Positions 30,790 to 40,856 of a stretch of DNA of 64,000 nucleotides are shown in pieces. The DNA is from Hygrocybe punicea (lineage: Eukaryota; Basidiomycota; Agaricomycetes; Agaricales; Hygrophoraceae), in the NCBI GenBank assembly GCA_963556145.1, contig OY744469.1, positions 3,506,767 through 3,570,766 of the forward strand, written 5' to 3'. Under the pieces are notes generated by a model. It saw only the letters and a program-made list of their open reading frames with translations. It made no database searches and had not been told where the DNA came from. A program made the position numbers and the translations under genes. The first letter of the stretch is position 1. The number at the start of each line of letters is the position of its first letter.

Positions 30790-30799
30790 ATTTTCTGAA
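30790..30799 (+). promoter_or_regulatory. Self-priming primer-binding site
   Basis: ATTTTCTGAA, two bases after the LTR, is the reverse complement of TTCAGAAAAT in the LTR (30564-30573). No tRNA 3' end complement (TGG) follows the LTR. This is the arrangement of Tf1-type self-primed elements. Confidence 0.65.
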
Positions 30800-30833
30800 C
30801 AACTCTTGAGTCGTATTCCCTTTACATTTGATC

Positions 30834-32006
30834 ATGTCTTTCCAAGGCTTCTCCCAACGAAGAACCCCCACACGTTATCGACTTACACGACCAGCAAACA
30901 CCTCATCCCAACGCCCAATGATAACCCCGGTCTCTCCATTAGAAGAAACTCACACTCCGAGACACGAACCGTTTCCGCGCCCAGTCTTCGAAGAGAACAA
31001 TCCTCTCGGACCGGGCAATCCTAATCGCGATGATACCAACCTTGCTGAGGCCATCGCTCTTCTAGCCACTACTCTCCGAAACAAAGGAGACGACAAGCAA
31101 TGCACCAAAGTCCGAGAACCGGACACGTTTGACGCCTCCGATCCGACAAAACTCCGCCCTTTCCTGGTTCAGTGTCAACTGAACTTCAATGATCGACCAA
31201 CCGCTTTCCAAACGGACGGCGCCAAAGTCAACTTCGCCCTCTCCTACCTCAAGGGGATCGCACTTGCGTGGTTCGAGCCTTACCTTTTGGAGAACCCGGA
31301 TATCGATACCTATCCGCCAGACTTCATGTCCGATTACAGAGATTTCTGCACGGAGTTGCAGAATAATTTCGGACCTCTGGACCCTAAAGGTAGCGCCGAG
31401 AGCGAGTTGGAAAACCTTGTAATGAAGGATAACCAACGAATTGCGAAGTATATCGTTAACTTCAATCGTCTCGCTACGCAGACTGGCTGGGACATTGGTG
31501 CCTTACGGCATTCTTTTTACCAAGGACTTCCGGATCGCCTCAAAGATCAACTTGCCCAATCCGAGAAACCAAAGAACCTCTACAAACTGAAGGATAAGGC
31601 TCAACTCCTTGACGCCCGGTATTGGGAACGGAAATCGGAGATTTCCCGCGCTTCAGGATCCTCTTCTGCTAAAGCCTCTATTTCCGAGGCCAAGTCTTCT
31701 ACCGAAAAAGCTTCCGAGAAGAAGTCCCCTGCCAAAACTACCAACTCCGGTAGTACCTCCTCCACCACTCCGAAAACCCCTCCTGTCTACGCCGATAAGC
31801 TAGGCAAGGATGGTAAACTCAAGCATGCGGAACGTCAACGCCGCATCGACAATAAACTCTGCATTATATGCGGAGGAGCCGGACACATGGCCAAGGATTG
31901 CACCAAGGCCAAATATTCGTCCACTCGCGTTGCCGCCCGCGCCGCCTCCACTTCCTCCGCACCTCCGGTCTCTAGTTCCGATTCTCTAGAGGAGCCGAAA
32001 AAATAG
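30834..32006 (+). CDS. Gypsy Gag
   Basis: A 390-residue structural protein starting MSFQGFSQRR. The middle carries the retrotransposon Gag capsid region (FNDRPTAFQTDGAKVNFALS, WFEPYL, F..ELQNNFGPLDP). A Ser/Lys-rich stretch follows, then one CCHC zinc knuckle (CIICGGAGHMAKDC) near residue 345, which should bind the RNA genome. The first ATG after the leader is at 30834. It ends CCG AAA AAA TAG, an A6 run at which a -1 shift would enter pol. Confidence 0.93.
   Translation: MSFQGFSQRRTPTRYRLTRPANTSSQRPMITPVSPLEETHTPRHEPFPRPVFEENNPLGPGNPNRDDTNLAEAIALLATTLRNKGDDKQCTKVREPDTFDASDPTKLRPFLVQCQLNFNDRPTAFQTDGAKVNFALSYLKGIALAWFEPYLLENPDIDTYPPDFMSDYRDFCTELQNNFGPLDPKGSAESELENLVMKDNQRIAKYIVNFNRLATQTGWDIGALRHSFYQGLPDRLKDQLAQSEKPKNLYKLKDKAQLLDARYWERKSEISRASGSSSAKASISEAKSSTEKASEKKSPAKTTNSGSTSSTTPKTPPVYADKLGKDGKLKHAERQRRIDNKLCIICGGAGHMAKDCTKAKYSSTRVAARAASTSSAPPVSSSDSLEEPKK
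31998..32006 (+). promoter_or_regulatory. Putative -1 ribosomal frameshift site
   Basis: The A6 run at 31998-32003 is directly followed by the gag stop codon. The pol frame is open from this point in the -1 frame, well before any pol ATG. Confidence 0.5.
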
Positions 32007-35000
32007 AGAGCAGTCTGCATACTCCGGCACAGGATGTAGGCTGCGTTGAACCTGACTGTGCGCTACCGGAAGTAAAACTCAACGCGTCCGCTCTTTCTAA
32101 CGATTCCTTGACGATTTCTCTTTATCATTCTACTACGCTTATCATTACCCTTGTGGATTGTGGATCGACGCATTGTTTCATTGACCCGGAATTTTGTTCC
32201 CTTCACAATCTTCCTATTTTTCCTACTGCTCCGAAACACCTCCGCTTGTTTGATGGTTCCTCCGGTGGAATCATCGACAAATGTGTATCTATCTCTGTCC
32301 GTTTTTCTACTGGTGAAATTCTAATCTTAGAATTTTTGGTCACTCCGTTGGATCCGTCTGTTTCCGCAGTTCTTGGATATAGCTGGCTCGCCAAATACAA
32401 TCCGTTGATTGACTGGGTCGAGCATAGCGTTAAATTCCGTTCTTCTGATTCCGCGCCTCCATTGTCGACTCCGGTGCCTAGCGAGGCACCACTTCCGGAC
32501 CCTCCAGTACGACCTCCGTCCCCTCCGTCCTCTCCGTCTACTCCGCCTGAACCTTCTTCACCATCCGCCTCGAAGCCTGACATCTCCTTTGTCAGCGCTC
32601 AAGCCTTTTTGCGTGGTTGCAAAGTACCCGGCACTCAGGTCTTCCGTATGGAAGTCCGATTACCTGACGCCACCGGTCGCTCTGCAAGCTATGGCCCTCC
32701 GGAGTCCTCCGAACCCTCCGTGGACCTTCACAATATCCCTGAAGAGTATCACGAATTCGCTGACGTCTTTAGCAAAACGAAGGCTTGGAACCTCCCTGAA
32801 CACCGTCCTTACGACCTCAAAATTAATTTGGAGGATGGTGCAAAACCTCCTTTTGGCCCGATTTACTCTATTTCACCCTTAGAGCTCGAGACCCTTCGGG
32901 AATTCCTTGACAAGAATCTCCGGGCGGGTTTCGTCCGCTCCTCCCGTTCTCCCTGCGGACTCCCATTCTTTTCTCTCGGAAGAAAAATGGAAGTCTTCGA
33001 CTTTGCGTAGATTTCCGAGGACTCAATCGTATCACGAGGAAGGACCGCTATCCTATCCCTCTTACGGCGGACCTTCTCGACGCTCCCCGGACTGCGCGCA
33101 TTTACACTAAAATCGACCTTAAACACGCCTACCATTTAGTCCGGATTGCCGAAGGTGATGAGTGGAAAACAGCTTTCCGCACTCGCTATGGCTCGTTTGA
33201 ATGGTTGGTAATTCCGGAAGGTCTTACTAACGCCCCGGCGGCCTTCCAACACTTCGTCAACGATATTTTTTCCGACCTCCTTGACGTCTCTGTCATTGTT
33301 TACCTTGACGACATCCTCATCTATTCCGATGACCCCGCTGGTCATGTAGACCATGTCCGCGAGGTCCTCCGACGACTCCGGAAACACGGCCTCTATGCCA
33401 ACGCCGAGAAGTGCTCTTTTAGCGTTGACACGGTGGAATACTTGGGTTACATTCTTTCCCCCCAAGGCCTTTCTATGGATCCTGCCAAGGTCCAAACTAT
33501 CCAGGATTGGCCGGAACCCCGGAAGATCAAAGATGTTCAATCCTTCCTTGGATTCGCCAATTTTTACCGGCGTTTCATTCCGGACTATTCCTCCATCACT
33601 ATTCCACTTACCCGGCTCACTCGTAAAGGGTTACAATGGAATTTCGATGATAAGTGTCGTTCCGCCTTCAATGACTTGAAGTCCGCTTTCATTTCCGCCC
33701 CAATCCTTTCCCATTGGTCACCCGAGTTTGACACTCTGGTGGAGACTGATGCTTCCGATTACGCCGTTGCTTCCATTCTCTCCGTACGCCATCCTGACGG
33801 TGAAATTCATCCGGTTGCTTTCCGGTCTCGTACCCTTTCGGACTCGGAGTTGAACTACGATGCCCATGACAAGGAACTCCTTGCCATCTTCGACGCTTTC
33901 ACTGCCTGGCGGCATTATTTGGAAGGTACTGCTACTCCGGTCGACGTTATCACCAATCACAAAAATTTGGAGTACTTCTCCACCGTCCGCTTGCTTACCC
34001 GCCGTCAAGCCCGCTGGTCGGAGTTCCTTTCCCGCTTCAACTTTGTTATCCGCTTTCGCCCAGGCAAGCTTGGCACTAAGCCCGATACCCTTACTCGACG
34101 CTGGGACGTCTACGCTAAAGGGGGAGATAGCGACTACACCAAAGCCAATCCTCACAATTTCCGCCCTGTTTTTGGGCCGGAACAATTGGCTTCGTCCCTC
34201 CGAGCGACTTCCCTCGAAGATGTAGTCCTTGGCGCTGGATTCACCATAGACGTCGATTCCCTTCACTCCGATATCATCTCCAGACTACAGGTTGATCCTA
34301 TTGCCTCCGGACATGTTTCCCGTACCACCTCCGGCCCAGATCCTCGATGGTCTATCGACGATTTAGGTTTTCTACGCCTCGATAATCGTATCTATGTCCC
34401 CGATGTCAATGACCTACGACTCCGGATTTTGCGTTCCAAACATGATCATCCTACTGCAGGACACTTCGGGCAAAATAAGACTCTCGAAATCATCCGGCGG
34501 GAATACACCTGGCCCGGACTCCGGACTTTTGTCCGTGATTACTGCAAGTCTTGCACAACCTGCGCAAGATCCAAAACCCCTTGGCATTGTCCTTACGGAT
34601 TGCTTAAGCAGCTCCCTATTCCGGAGAAACCATGGAATTCAATTTCCATGGATTTCATCGAACAACTTCCGGACTCCGAAGGATTTACGGCCATCCTAGT
34701 TGTGGTTGACCGTCTTTCCAAGCAAGGGATCTTTATTCCAACTTACGATACGATTACTTCCCCCCAACTCGCACATCTTTTCCTTATTCACGTTTTTTCT
34801 AAGCACGGAGTTCCTAGTCACGTCACCTCCGATAGAGGCATGGAATTTGTTTCCCATTTCTTCTGGTCTCTCGGAAAGGCCCTCGACATGAAACTCCACT
34901 TTACCTCCGGTTATCATCCTGAAGGCGATGGCCAAACGGAGCGCGTCAATCAAACCCTTGAGCAATATCTCCACGTTTATTGCAATTATCAGCAAGATAA

Positions 35001-35724
35001 TTGGTCGTCCCTCCTTCCTCTTGCGAAATTTGCTTACAACAACACTCCAAACACCACTACTGGAGTTTCTCCTTTCTTTGCCAATAAAGGTTACCACCCT
35101 AACCTTTCCGTTCACCCGGAGCGCGACCTCTCCTCCGCCCACGCACGAAAATTCGCTGTAGACCTCGATGAGTTACATCAACAACTTCGACAAACCATCT
35201 CTGAGGCACAACAACGTTATCAACACTACGCGGACTTGAAGCGCGCTCCGCCTCCGAATTTCAAGGTTTCGGATTCCGTCTACGTCAAAGCTGAGCATTT
35301 CCGGATTACTAGACCCTCCAAGAAACTTTCTGAGAAGAACTTGGGGCCTTTTGAAGTTATTGCTAAGGCCGGTACTCACTCATATACCCTCCGTCTTCCG
35401 GAGGCTCTCCGCTCTGTTCACCCGGTCTATCATGTCTCTCAGCTCGAACCGGCGACTCCGAATACCATTCCTAACCGTGTCCAACCTCTGCCTCCTCCGA
35501 TCGTTGTTGACGGAGAACCGGAGTTTGAGATCTCCGAAATACTCGATTCCAAGATCGACAACCGCCGTCGTGCTTGCAAGCTACTGTACCTTGTACGTTG
35601 GGAGGGCTACGAAGGCACTGACGAAGAAACTTCTTGGATCTTGGCCTCCGAACTTGGACATGCTACTGAGCTCGTTTCGGACTTTCACTCCGCTTATCCT
35701 TCGAAACCGGGCCCGTCCTATTAA
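32007..35724 (+). pseudogene. Gypsy Pol with C-terminal chromodomain, one frameshift
   Basis: The aspartic protease motif is VDCGSTHCFID (about 32155). Reverse transcriptase follows, with VYLDDILIYSDD near 33300, then RNase H (ETDASDYAVAS near 33745). The integrase has an HHCC zinc finger (about 34440-34570) and catalytic residues in MDFIEQL, SDRGMEF and GDGQTERVN. The end carries a chromodomain (LLYLVRWEGYEGTDEETSW, about 35580-35640), which in chromoviruses steers integration to marked chromatin. A T-run at 32969-32972 appears one base short, and this shifts the frame just before the reverse-transcriptase core. The C-terminal frame reopens and is intact from 33205. Apart from this single break all motifs are complete. 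Confidence 0.93.
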
Positions 35725-35734
35725 TTCTGTCTAT

Positions 35735-36586
35735 TTACGATTTTCGCAGACTATTTTCAAGGTTTCCTCCTTTCCCCAAAAAATCCCCCTCTTCCCACTC
35801 CGTTTCCGTCTCCTCCGGCGCGATGTCCTCGGACTCCGGAGTGTACTTCCGGAGCTCGTATGAATTATTGAGGAACTCTAAGTTCCTCAGATGGTCGGCC
35901 CATTGAGCCGCATGTTCGCGGAGATCCTCCACGGTGTCCCATACCCCCTCGCATGCCTCCGCGACCCGTCCCAACATCGCCGTGTTTTCTTCTGTCGCCC
36001 GGAGCAGCTTGTAAAGAAGCTGCTCCGTCCTCGTCAGCGGTTTCTTTACCGCGGGCTCCACTCCGCGGTACTCCGATCCGGATTCCTCCTTTTCCTCCTT
36101 TTTCTTTTTCTTCTTCACTCCACCCTCTTCACCATCTACCTCGCATCGCGCTTTTCTCTTCTTGCATGCATCGCAACTCCGCGCCTTTCCGGACGCGGGC
36201 CACACGCAGTTTTCCCGGCGTTCCGCGCACGCCTTGCATTGTACGGCCCTGCTTCTGTAGTCAACTCCGGTCTTTCATTTATGTGCCTTTGCTTACCCGT
36301 CTCTTTTTCTCTTCCCCTTCTCCGCACTTGAGGGCCCCTCCTCCGCCGCCTCCACTTTCTTTTTCTCCTCCTCCGCCGCCGTTTTCTTCTTCATTTCCTC
36401 CTCCACCCTTTTCATCGCCTCCGCCTGGATCTTCTGTCTCCTCTCCTCTTCCGCCTTCTTCCTCTCGTCCTCCGCTTTTCTCCGTTCTTCTGCCTCCTCT
36501 TTCGCCCTCATTTCGGCGAATTCGCGCTCCATCTCCTTGATGCGCGCGGCTATCTCTTGCGAGGACGATAATTGCGAGGACGACAT
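35735..36586 (-). CDS. Antisense Zn2Cys6 coiled-coil protein inside the gypsy element
   Basis: Two exons (36586-36297 and 36254-35735) flank a 42-nt intron and join to 810 nt, 269 residues. The first exon encodes a long charged helix (IAARIKEMEREFAEMRAKEE and following), a likely coiled coil. Across the junction six cysteines have the spacing C-x2-C-x6-C-x10-C-x2-C-x6-C (CKACAERRENC ... CDACKKRKARC), exactly the fungal Zn(II)2Cys6 DNA-binding pattern. A Lys-run and a second helix follow. The gene runs opposite to pol, ends 10 bp after the pol stop, and starts 122 bp before the 3' LTR. Because it is antisense, its intron would survive a retrotransposition cycle. Its role in the element is not known; it might regulate transcription or target integration. 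Confidence 0.85.
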
Positions 36587-36695
36587 TTTTTGGGTTGTCT
36601 CCTGGCCAGGAGTTTGTTTTATACCGTAGGCCCTCCGCTTTGAACTCCGCTGCGGTTCTCCCTTTGTTCCACAGGCGTCTCAAGGGTTCGACGCT

Positions 36696-36705
36696 AAGGG
36701 GGAGA
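36696..36705 (+). promoter_or_regulatory. Gypsy polypurine tract
   Basis: AAGGGGGAGA sits three bases before the 3' LTR, the usual place for plus-strand priming. Confidence 0.85.
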
Positions 36706-36708
36706 TAC

Positions 36709-37264
36709 TGTCATATCCCATGCAGCTCCGCCGGATTCCGACGAACTCCGCTCCGGACTTTTCCGCCGACTTATCTTATCTTATCTTATCTTATCTTCTC
36801 GCGTACGTTATTGTTCTTCTCTTGTTAATTACTATTCTTCCCCATCTCCGTTTACTCCGACCTCCCTTTCTCTTCCTCCCCTTTGTTTACTTGTCACCGT
36901 ACATAGCAACCTTTTATCCCTTTTATTTTCTTCCGAACTCCGGTCCTCTTTCCGGAGTTCATATTGTCTTCACGTCTCCAAGGACATGACAATTAGTCTA
37001 CCAAGTATATAAACTAGAACTACAATGTCCTGTAACTCCGTTCAGAAAATCAACTTGAGTTCCTTATTTCTTACCCACTCTCAAACTTAAGGCTTTCCCT
37101 TAAGCTCATTAGTTATCTTAGTACTTAGTCCGGAACTCCGGACTAACTCCGCTCCGTCCACGTCTTCTCAATACGACTTAAGGAAGTAGTGAACCTACTT
37201 CAAGAGTTGACGTCTCCGCTCCTCCGAAGAACTCCGATCCTTCCGGAGTTGCACGCCTCTAACA
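36709..37264 (+). repeat. Gypsy 3' LTR
   Basis: 556 bp, with four differences from the 5' LTR. Three of them are CG here against TG or CA in the 5' copy. Confidence 0.95.
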
Positions 37265-37636
37265 GTTATAGAGGAGTAGGGTTGAGCAAATGTAAGTCAA
37301 TTGTTATTATGCTGTTTAGAGGCAGTTGTATTTGACAGTTGACCTGTTGCTCTCTCTTTTGGCTAAGAATATTGCATAATGATGAAGCAAAGAAGACATG
37401 ACAGTAGGAGAGAAGGTCAATGAACACTCAAGACACACCATGTAGTTTTATTTTGTCTACTTTTTATGTTGCTATGGTGAGAGGTGGGCTTATCAATATA
37501 CAACATATACTATATGTCTTATACCACATGTAACATGCTTTATGCAATTTAATGTTATTGTTTAACTCATCATGAAAGTGAGGAGGGGAAAAAAGAACTC
37601 GTTCATGCCATGCGCAGCACTGGCCCACTAAACAAG
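37265..37636 (+). mobile_element. Right part of the Helitron derivative split by gypsy
   Basis: It starts with the target duplication GTTAT and ends GAACTCGTTCATGCC...GGCCCACTAAACAAG before a T. It is the continuation of 29969-30231. Confidence 0.8.
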
Positions 37637-37848
37637 TAAAGTACTGGGACTGACCTTTGTGGTGGGATTAAAAGAGCAACCAAGGCGTGTCAACCAAAGC
37701 GCATCGACGCGTCAAACAATGATTAGTAATATTTTCCCATGGGTAAAACAAAATTCGTAAACATAAACAATTACTTCTTGTGGTGGGGGCTGGACTAAAA
37801 TGATTATAATTAGCACTGGATTAGTAGTAATATTTTCCCTCGGTTCAA

Positions 37849-39196
37849 CTTGTTTAGTGGGCCAGTGCTTCGCATGGCATGAACGAGTTCTTCTTTTCCT
37901 CTCCTCACTTTCATCATAGCAACCTCTCATCATAGCAATATAAAAAGTAAAAAAAATAAAACTGCATAGCATGTCTCAACCTCCTCTCCCACTGTCATGT
38001 CTTCTTTGCTTCATCATGATGCAATATTCTCCGCCAAAAAAGAGAGCAACACAATACATCAACTGTCAAATACAACTGTCTTTAAACAGTATGATAACAA
38101 TTGACTTACATTTGCTAAACCCTACTTCTCCATAACTTTGCTGCACAACAGATGATAACATGAAGACAGCTGTGCTTGAGTGGACCAATGTTGCATATGG
38201 CATGAACAAAGTCTTGTTTCTATTATTGAATATTTATTTGTATGATTATTACAAACATCAATAAGTGATTTTGCTTGAAATATATAATTAGTATATAATA
38301 TATACAGCGATATCACATTGAATTATATGTTTTAAGTAAAAATATCATTATATCATCTGAGTTACACTAATTTCTGCTTGTATGGCTGATATTTCTATAT
38401 ATAGTAATGGTAGTCACACGTGGCTATGACTCCTGTGATCACCTCGAAATTTAGGATATATGGTATAAAATTACCTTATATGGTTAGACTGGTCACATGT
38501 GACTATCACCATTGCGATCAGTAAAAAATTTGCTATACAATATCAGAAATTGCCTTATATGGTTAGAGTGATCACATGTGACTGTCACATCTGACCCGAA
38601 ATGATAATGTTAGGCAGCAGTTCAATTTTCAGCTGAATCTGATAAGAATTAAGGCCAGGATAAATATTGTGAATATAATTGCATTTGTGTAATGAATATG
38701 ATGAGCCGTATGTGATTTAGCATATATTATGCCAAATTACCATATATGGTTAGACTGGTCACATGTGACTATTACCATTGCGATCAGCAAAAAATTTGGT
38801 ATATAATATCAAAAAGTACCCTATATGGTTAGACTGGTCACATGTGACTGTCACACCTTGCCCGAAATGGTTATATTAGTCAGCAGTTCAAATTTCAGCT
38901 GATTCTGAGAAGAAATGAAGTCAGTATGAATATTTTGAATATAATTAGAAGGTAGTTTGTATTTTCTGAGACAACCCATATTTGGATGCTTATGTAAGCT
39001 TGTCCACACATGGCCCCAACTGCATCTTATTTTCCAGTATTAGAAGTAGAATCATATCTCTTGCACAAAAAAATTCTGTCTATAGGCGATCAACTTTATT
39101 AATTAATCAATCAATTAATTAATTAATTAATTATGAACCCTCACTGAACCAGGTCTGATAAAGAACGAGTCTTTTAATAAATTAAAAGAACTCGTA
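37849..39196 (-). mobile_element. Complete non-autonomous Helitron derivative (1348 bp)
   Basis: On the plus strand it reads A|CTTGTTTAGTGGGCC ... AAAAGAACTCGTA|A, that is, both termini with an A on each outer side (TT on the other strand). Inside are an internal 3'-end-like block (38179-38216), CACATGTGAC units, the CTATAGGCGATC block, a TTAATTAATT tract and the terminal hairpin. It has no coding capacity. Confidence 0.85.
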
Positions 39197-40363
39197 ATTA
39201 ATTTGAGGATTAGTAATTAATCAATTAATTGATTAATTAATTAATAAAGTTGATCGCCTATAGACAAAAATTTTTTGGGCAAGAGATATGATTCTACTTC
39301 TGATACCAGAAAATAACACCATGTTGGGGCCATGTGTGGACAAGCTTACATAAGCATCCAAATATGGGTTGCCTCAGAAAAGACACATTACCTTCAAATT
39401 ATATTCAAAATATTCTTACTGACTTCAATTCTTATCGGAATCAGCTGAAAATTGAACCGCTGACTAATATAACCATTTCGGGCAAGGTGTGACAGTCACA
39501 TGTGACCAATCTAACCATATAAGGCAAGGTGTGACAGTCACATGTGACCAATCTAACCATATAAGGCAATTTCTGATATTATATAGCAAATTTTTTACTG
39601 ATCGCAATGGTGACAGTCACATGTGACCAGTCTAACTATATAAGGTAATTTTACCTGATATATGCTAAATTTTGAGCTGATCACAGGAGTCATAGTTACA
39701 TGTGACCACTATTACTATATATGGAAATATCAGCCATATAAGCAGAAATAAGCTTAACTCAGATAATATACTGATATTTTTACTTAAAACATAAAATTCA
39801 ATGTGACATTGCCGTATATATACATTATCTTATATGCTAATTATATATTTCAAGCAAAATTACGAAGTTCATAATAATCATACAAACAAAAGTTCAATAA
39901 AAGAAGAAAGACTTTGTTCATGCCATATGTAACATTAGCCCAATCACCAAGCACAGCTGTCTTCATGTTATCATCTGTTGCACAGCATACAAGGTCCTGG
40001 AGAAGGGAAGTCAATTATTATCGTAATGTTTAGGAGACAGTTGTATTTGACAGTTGACCTATTGCTTCCTCAACATTTCTTTTATGGCTGAGCATATTAT
40101 ATAATGATACAGCACAGAAGACATGACAGTAATAGAGGAGGTTGATGAACACTCAAGATACTCTATGTAGTTTAGTTTTTCTACTTTTCATGTTGCTGAG
40201 GTAAAAGATGGGCTTATTAGAACAATTGGCAGTATACAACATATGATATATATCTTATACCATATGTAACATGCTTTATACAATTGTTTATGTCGTCATG
40301 GAAGTAGAGAGGGGAAAAAAAGAACTCGTTCATGCCATGCGCAGCACTGGCCCACTAAACAAG
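39197..40363 (+). mobile_element. Helitron derivative fused head-to-head, hairpin missing
   Basis: Begins in the 5' subterminal region (GAGGATTAGTAATTAATC), lacking its own terminal hairpin, and ends with a normal 3' terminus GGCCCACTAAACAAG before a T. It abuts the preceding derivative 5' to 5'. CACATGTGAC units lie at about 39490-39710. Confidence 0.75.
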
Positions 40364-40856
40364 TACCATTGTGATCAGTAAAAAATTTGCTATACAATAT
40401 CAGAAATTGCCTTATATGGTTAGATTGGTCACATGTGACTGTCACACTTTGCCCAAAATGGTTATATTAGTTAGCAGTTCAATTTTCAGCTGATTCCGAT
40501 AAGAATTGAAGTCAGTATGAATATTTTGAATATAATTTGAAGGTAATGTGTCTTTTCTGAGGCAATCCATATTTGGATGCTTATGTAATCTTGTCCACAC
40601 ATGGCTTGGACCACATGTTATTTTTCAGTATAACAAGTAGAATCATATCTTTTGCCCCAAAAAAAAGTCCCATACATATGATCAACTTCATTAATTAATT
40701 AATTAATCAATCAATCAATTAATTAATTAATCAATCAATTAATCAATTAATTAATTAATCAATCAATTAATCAATTAATTAATTAATTAATTACGAACCC
40801 TCACTGAACCAGGTCTGATAAAGAACGAGTCTTTTAATAAATTAAAAGAACTCGTA
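40364..40856 (-). mobile_element. 5' half of a Helitron derivative
   Basis: Contains one CACATGTGAC unit, a long TTAATTAATCAATC tract and the terminal hairpin, ending CTCGTA before an A. The 3' half is absent; the previous element appears to have landed in it. Confidence 0.75.

Larger units (their letters stand above)
30232..37264 (+). mobile_element. Full-length Ty3/gypsy chromodomain retrotransposon
   Basis: The order is 556-bp LTR, 10-11-nt primer site, gag, pol with protease, reverse transcriptase, RNase H, integrase and C-terminal chromodomain, an antisense gene, polypurine tract, and 556-bp LTR, with a perfect 5-bp target duplication. The two LTRs differ at four positions only. Its CpG-rich, TCCGGA-rich composition is unlike the surrounding AT-rich repeats. 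Pol carries one frameshift, so this copy probably cannot move on its own. Confidence 0.95.

Noticed and set aside
35953..36540. Plus-strand Pro/Ser-rich frame of 195 codons after gypsy pol
   Set aside because: It is the shadow of the minus-strand coiled-coil/Zn2Cys6 gene, which has the coherent splice model.
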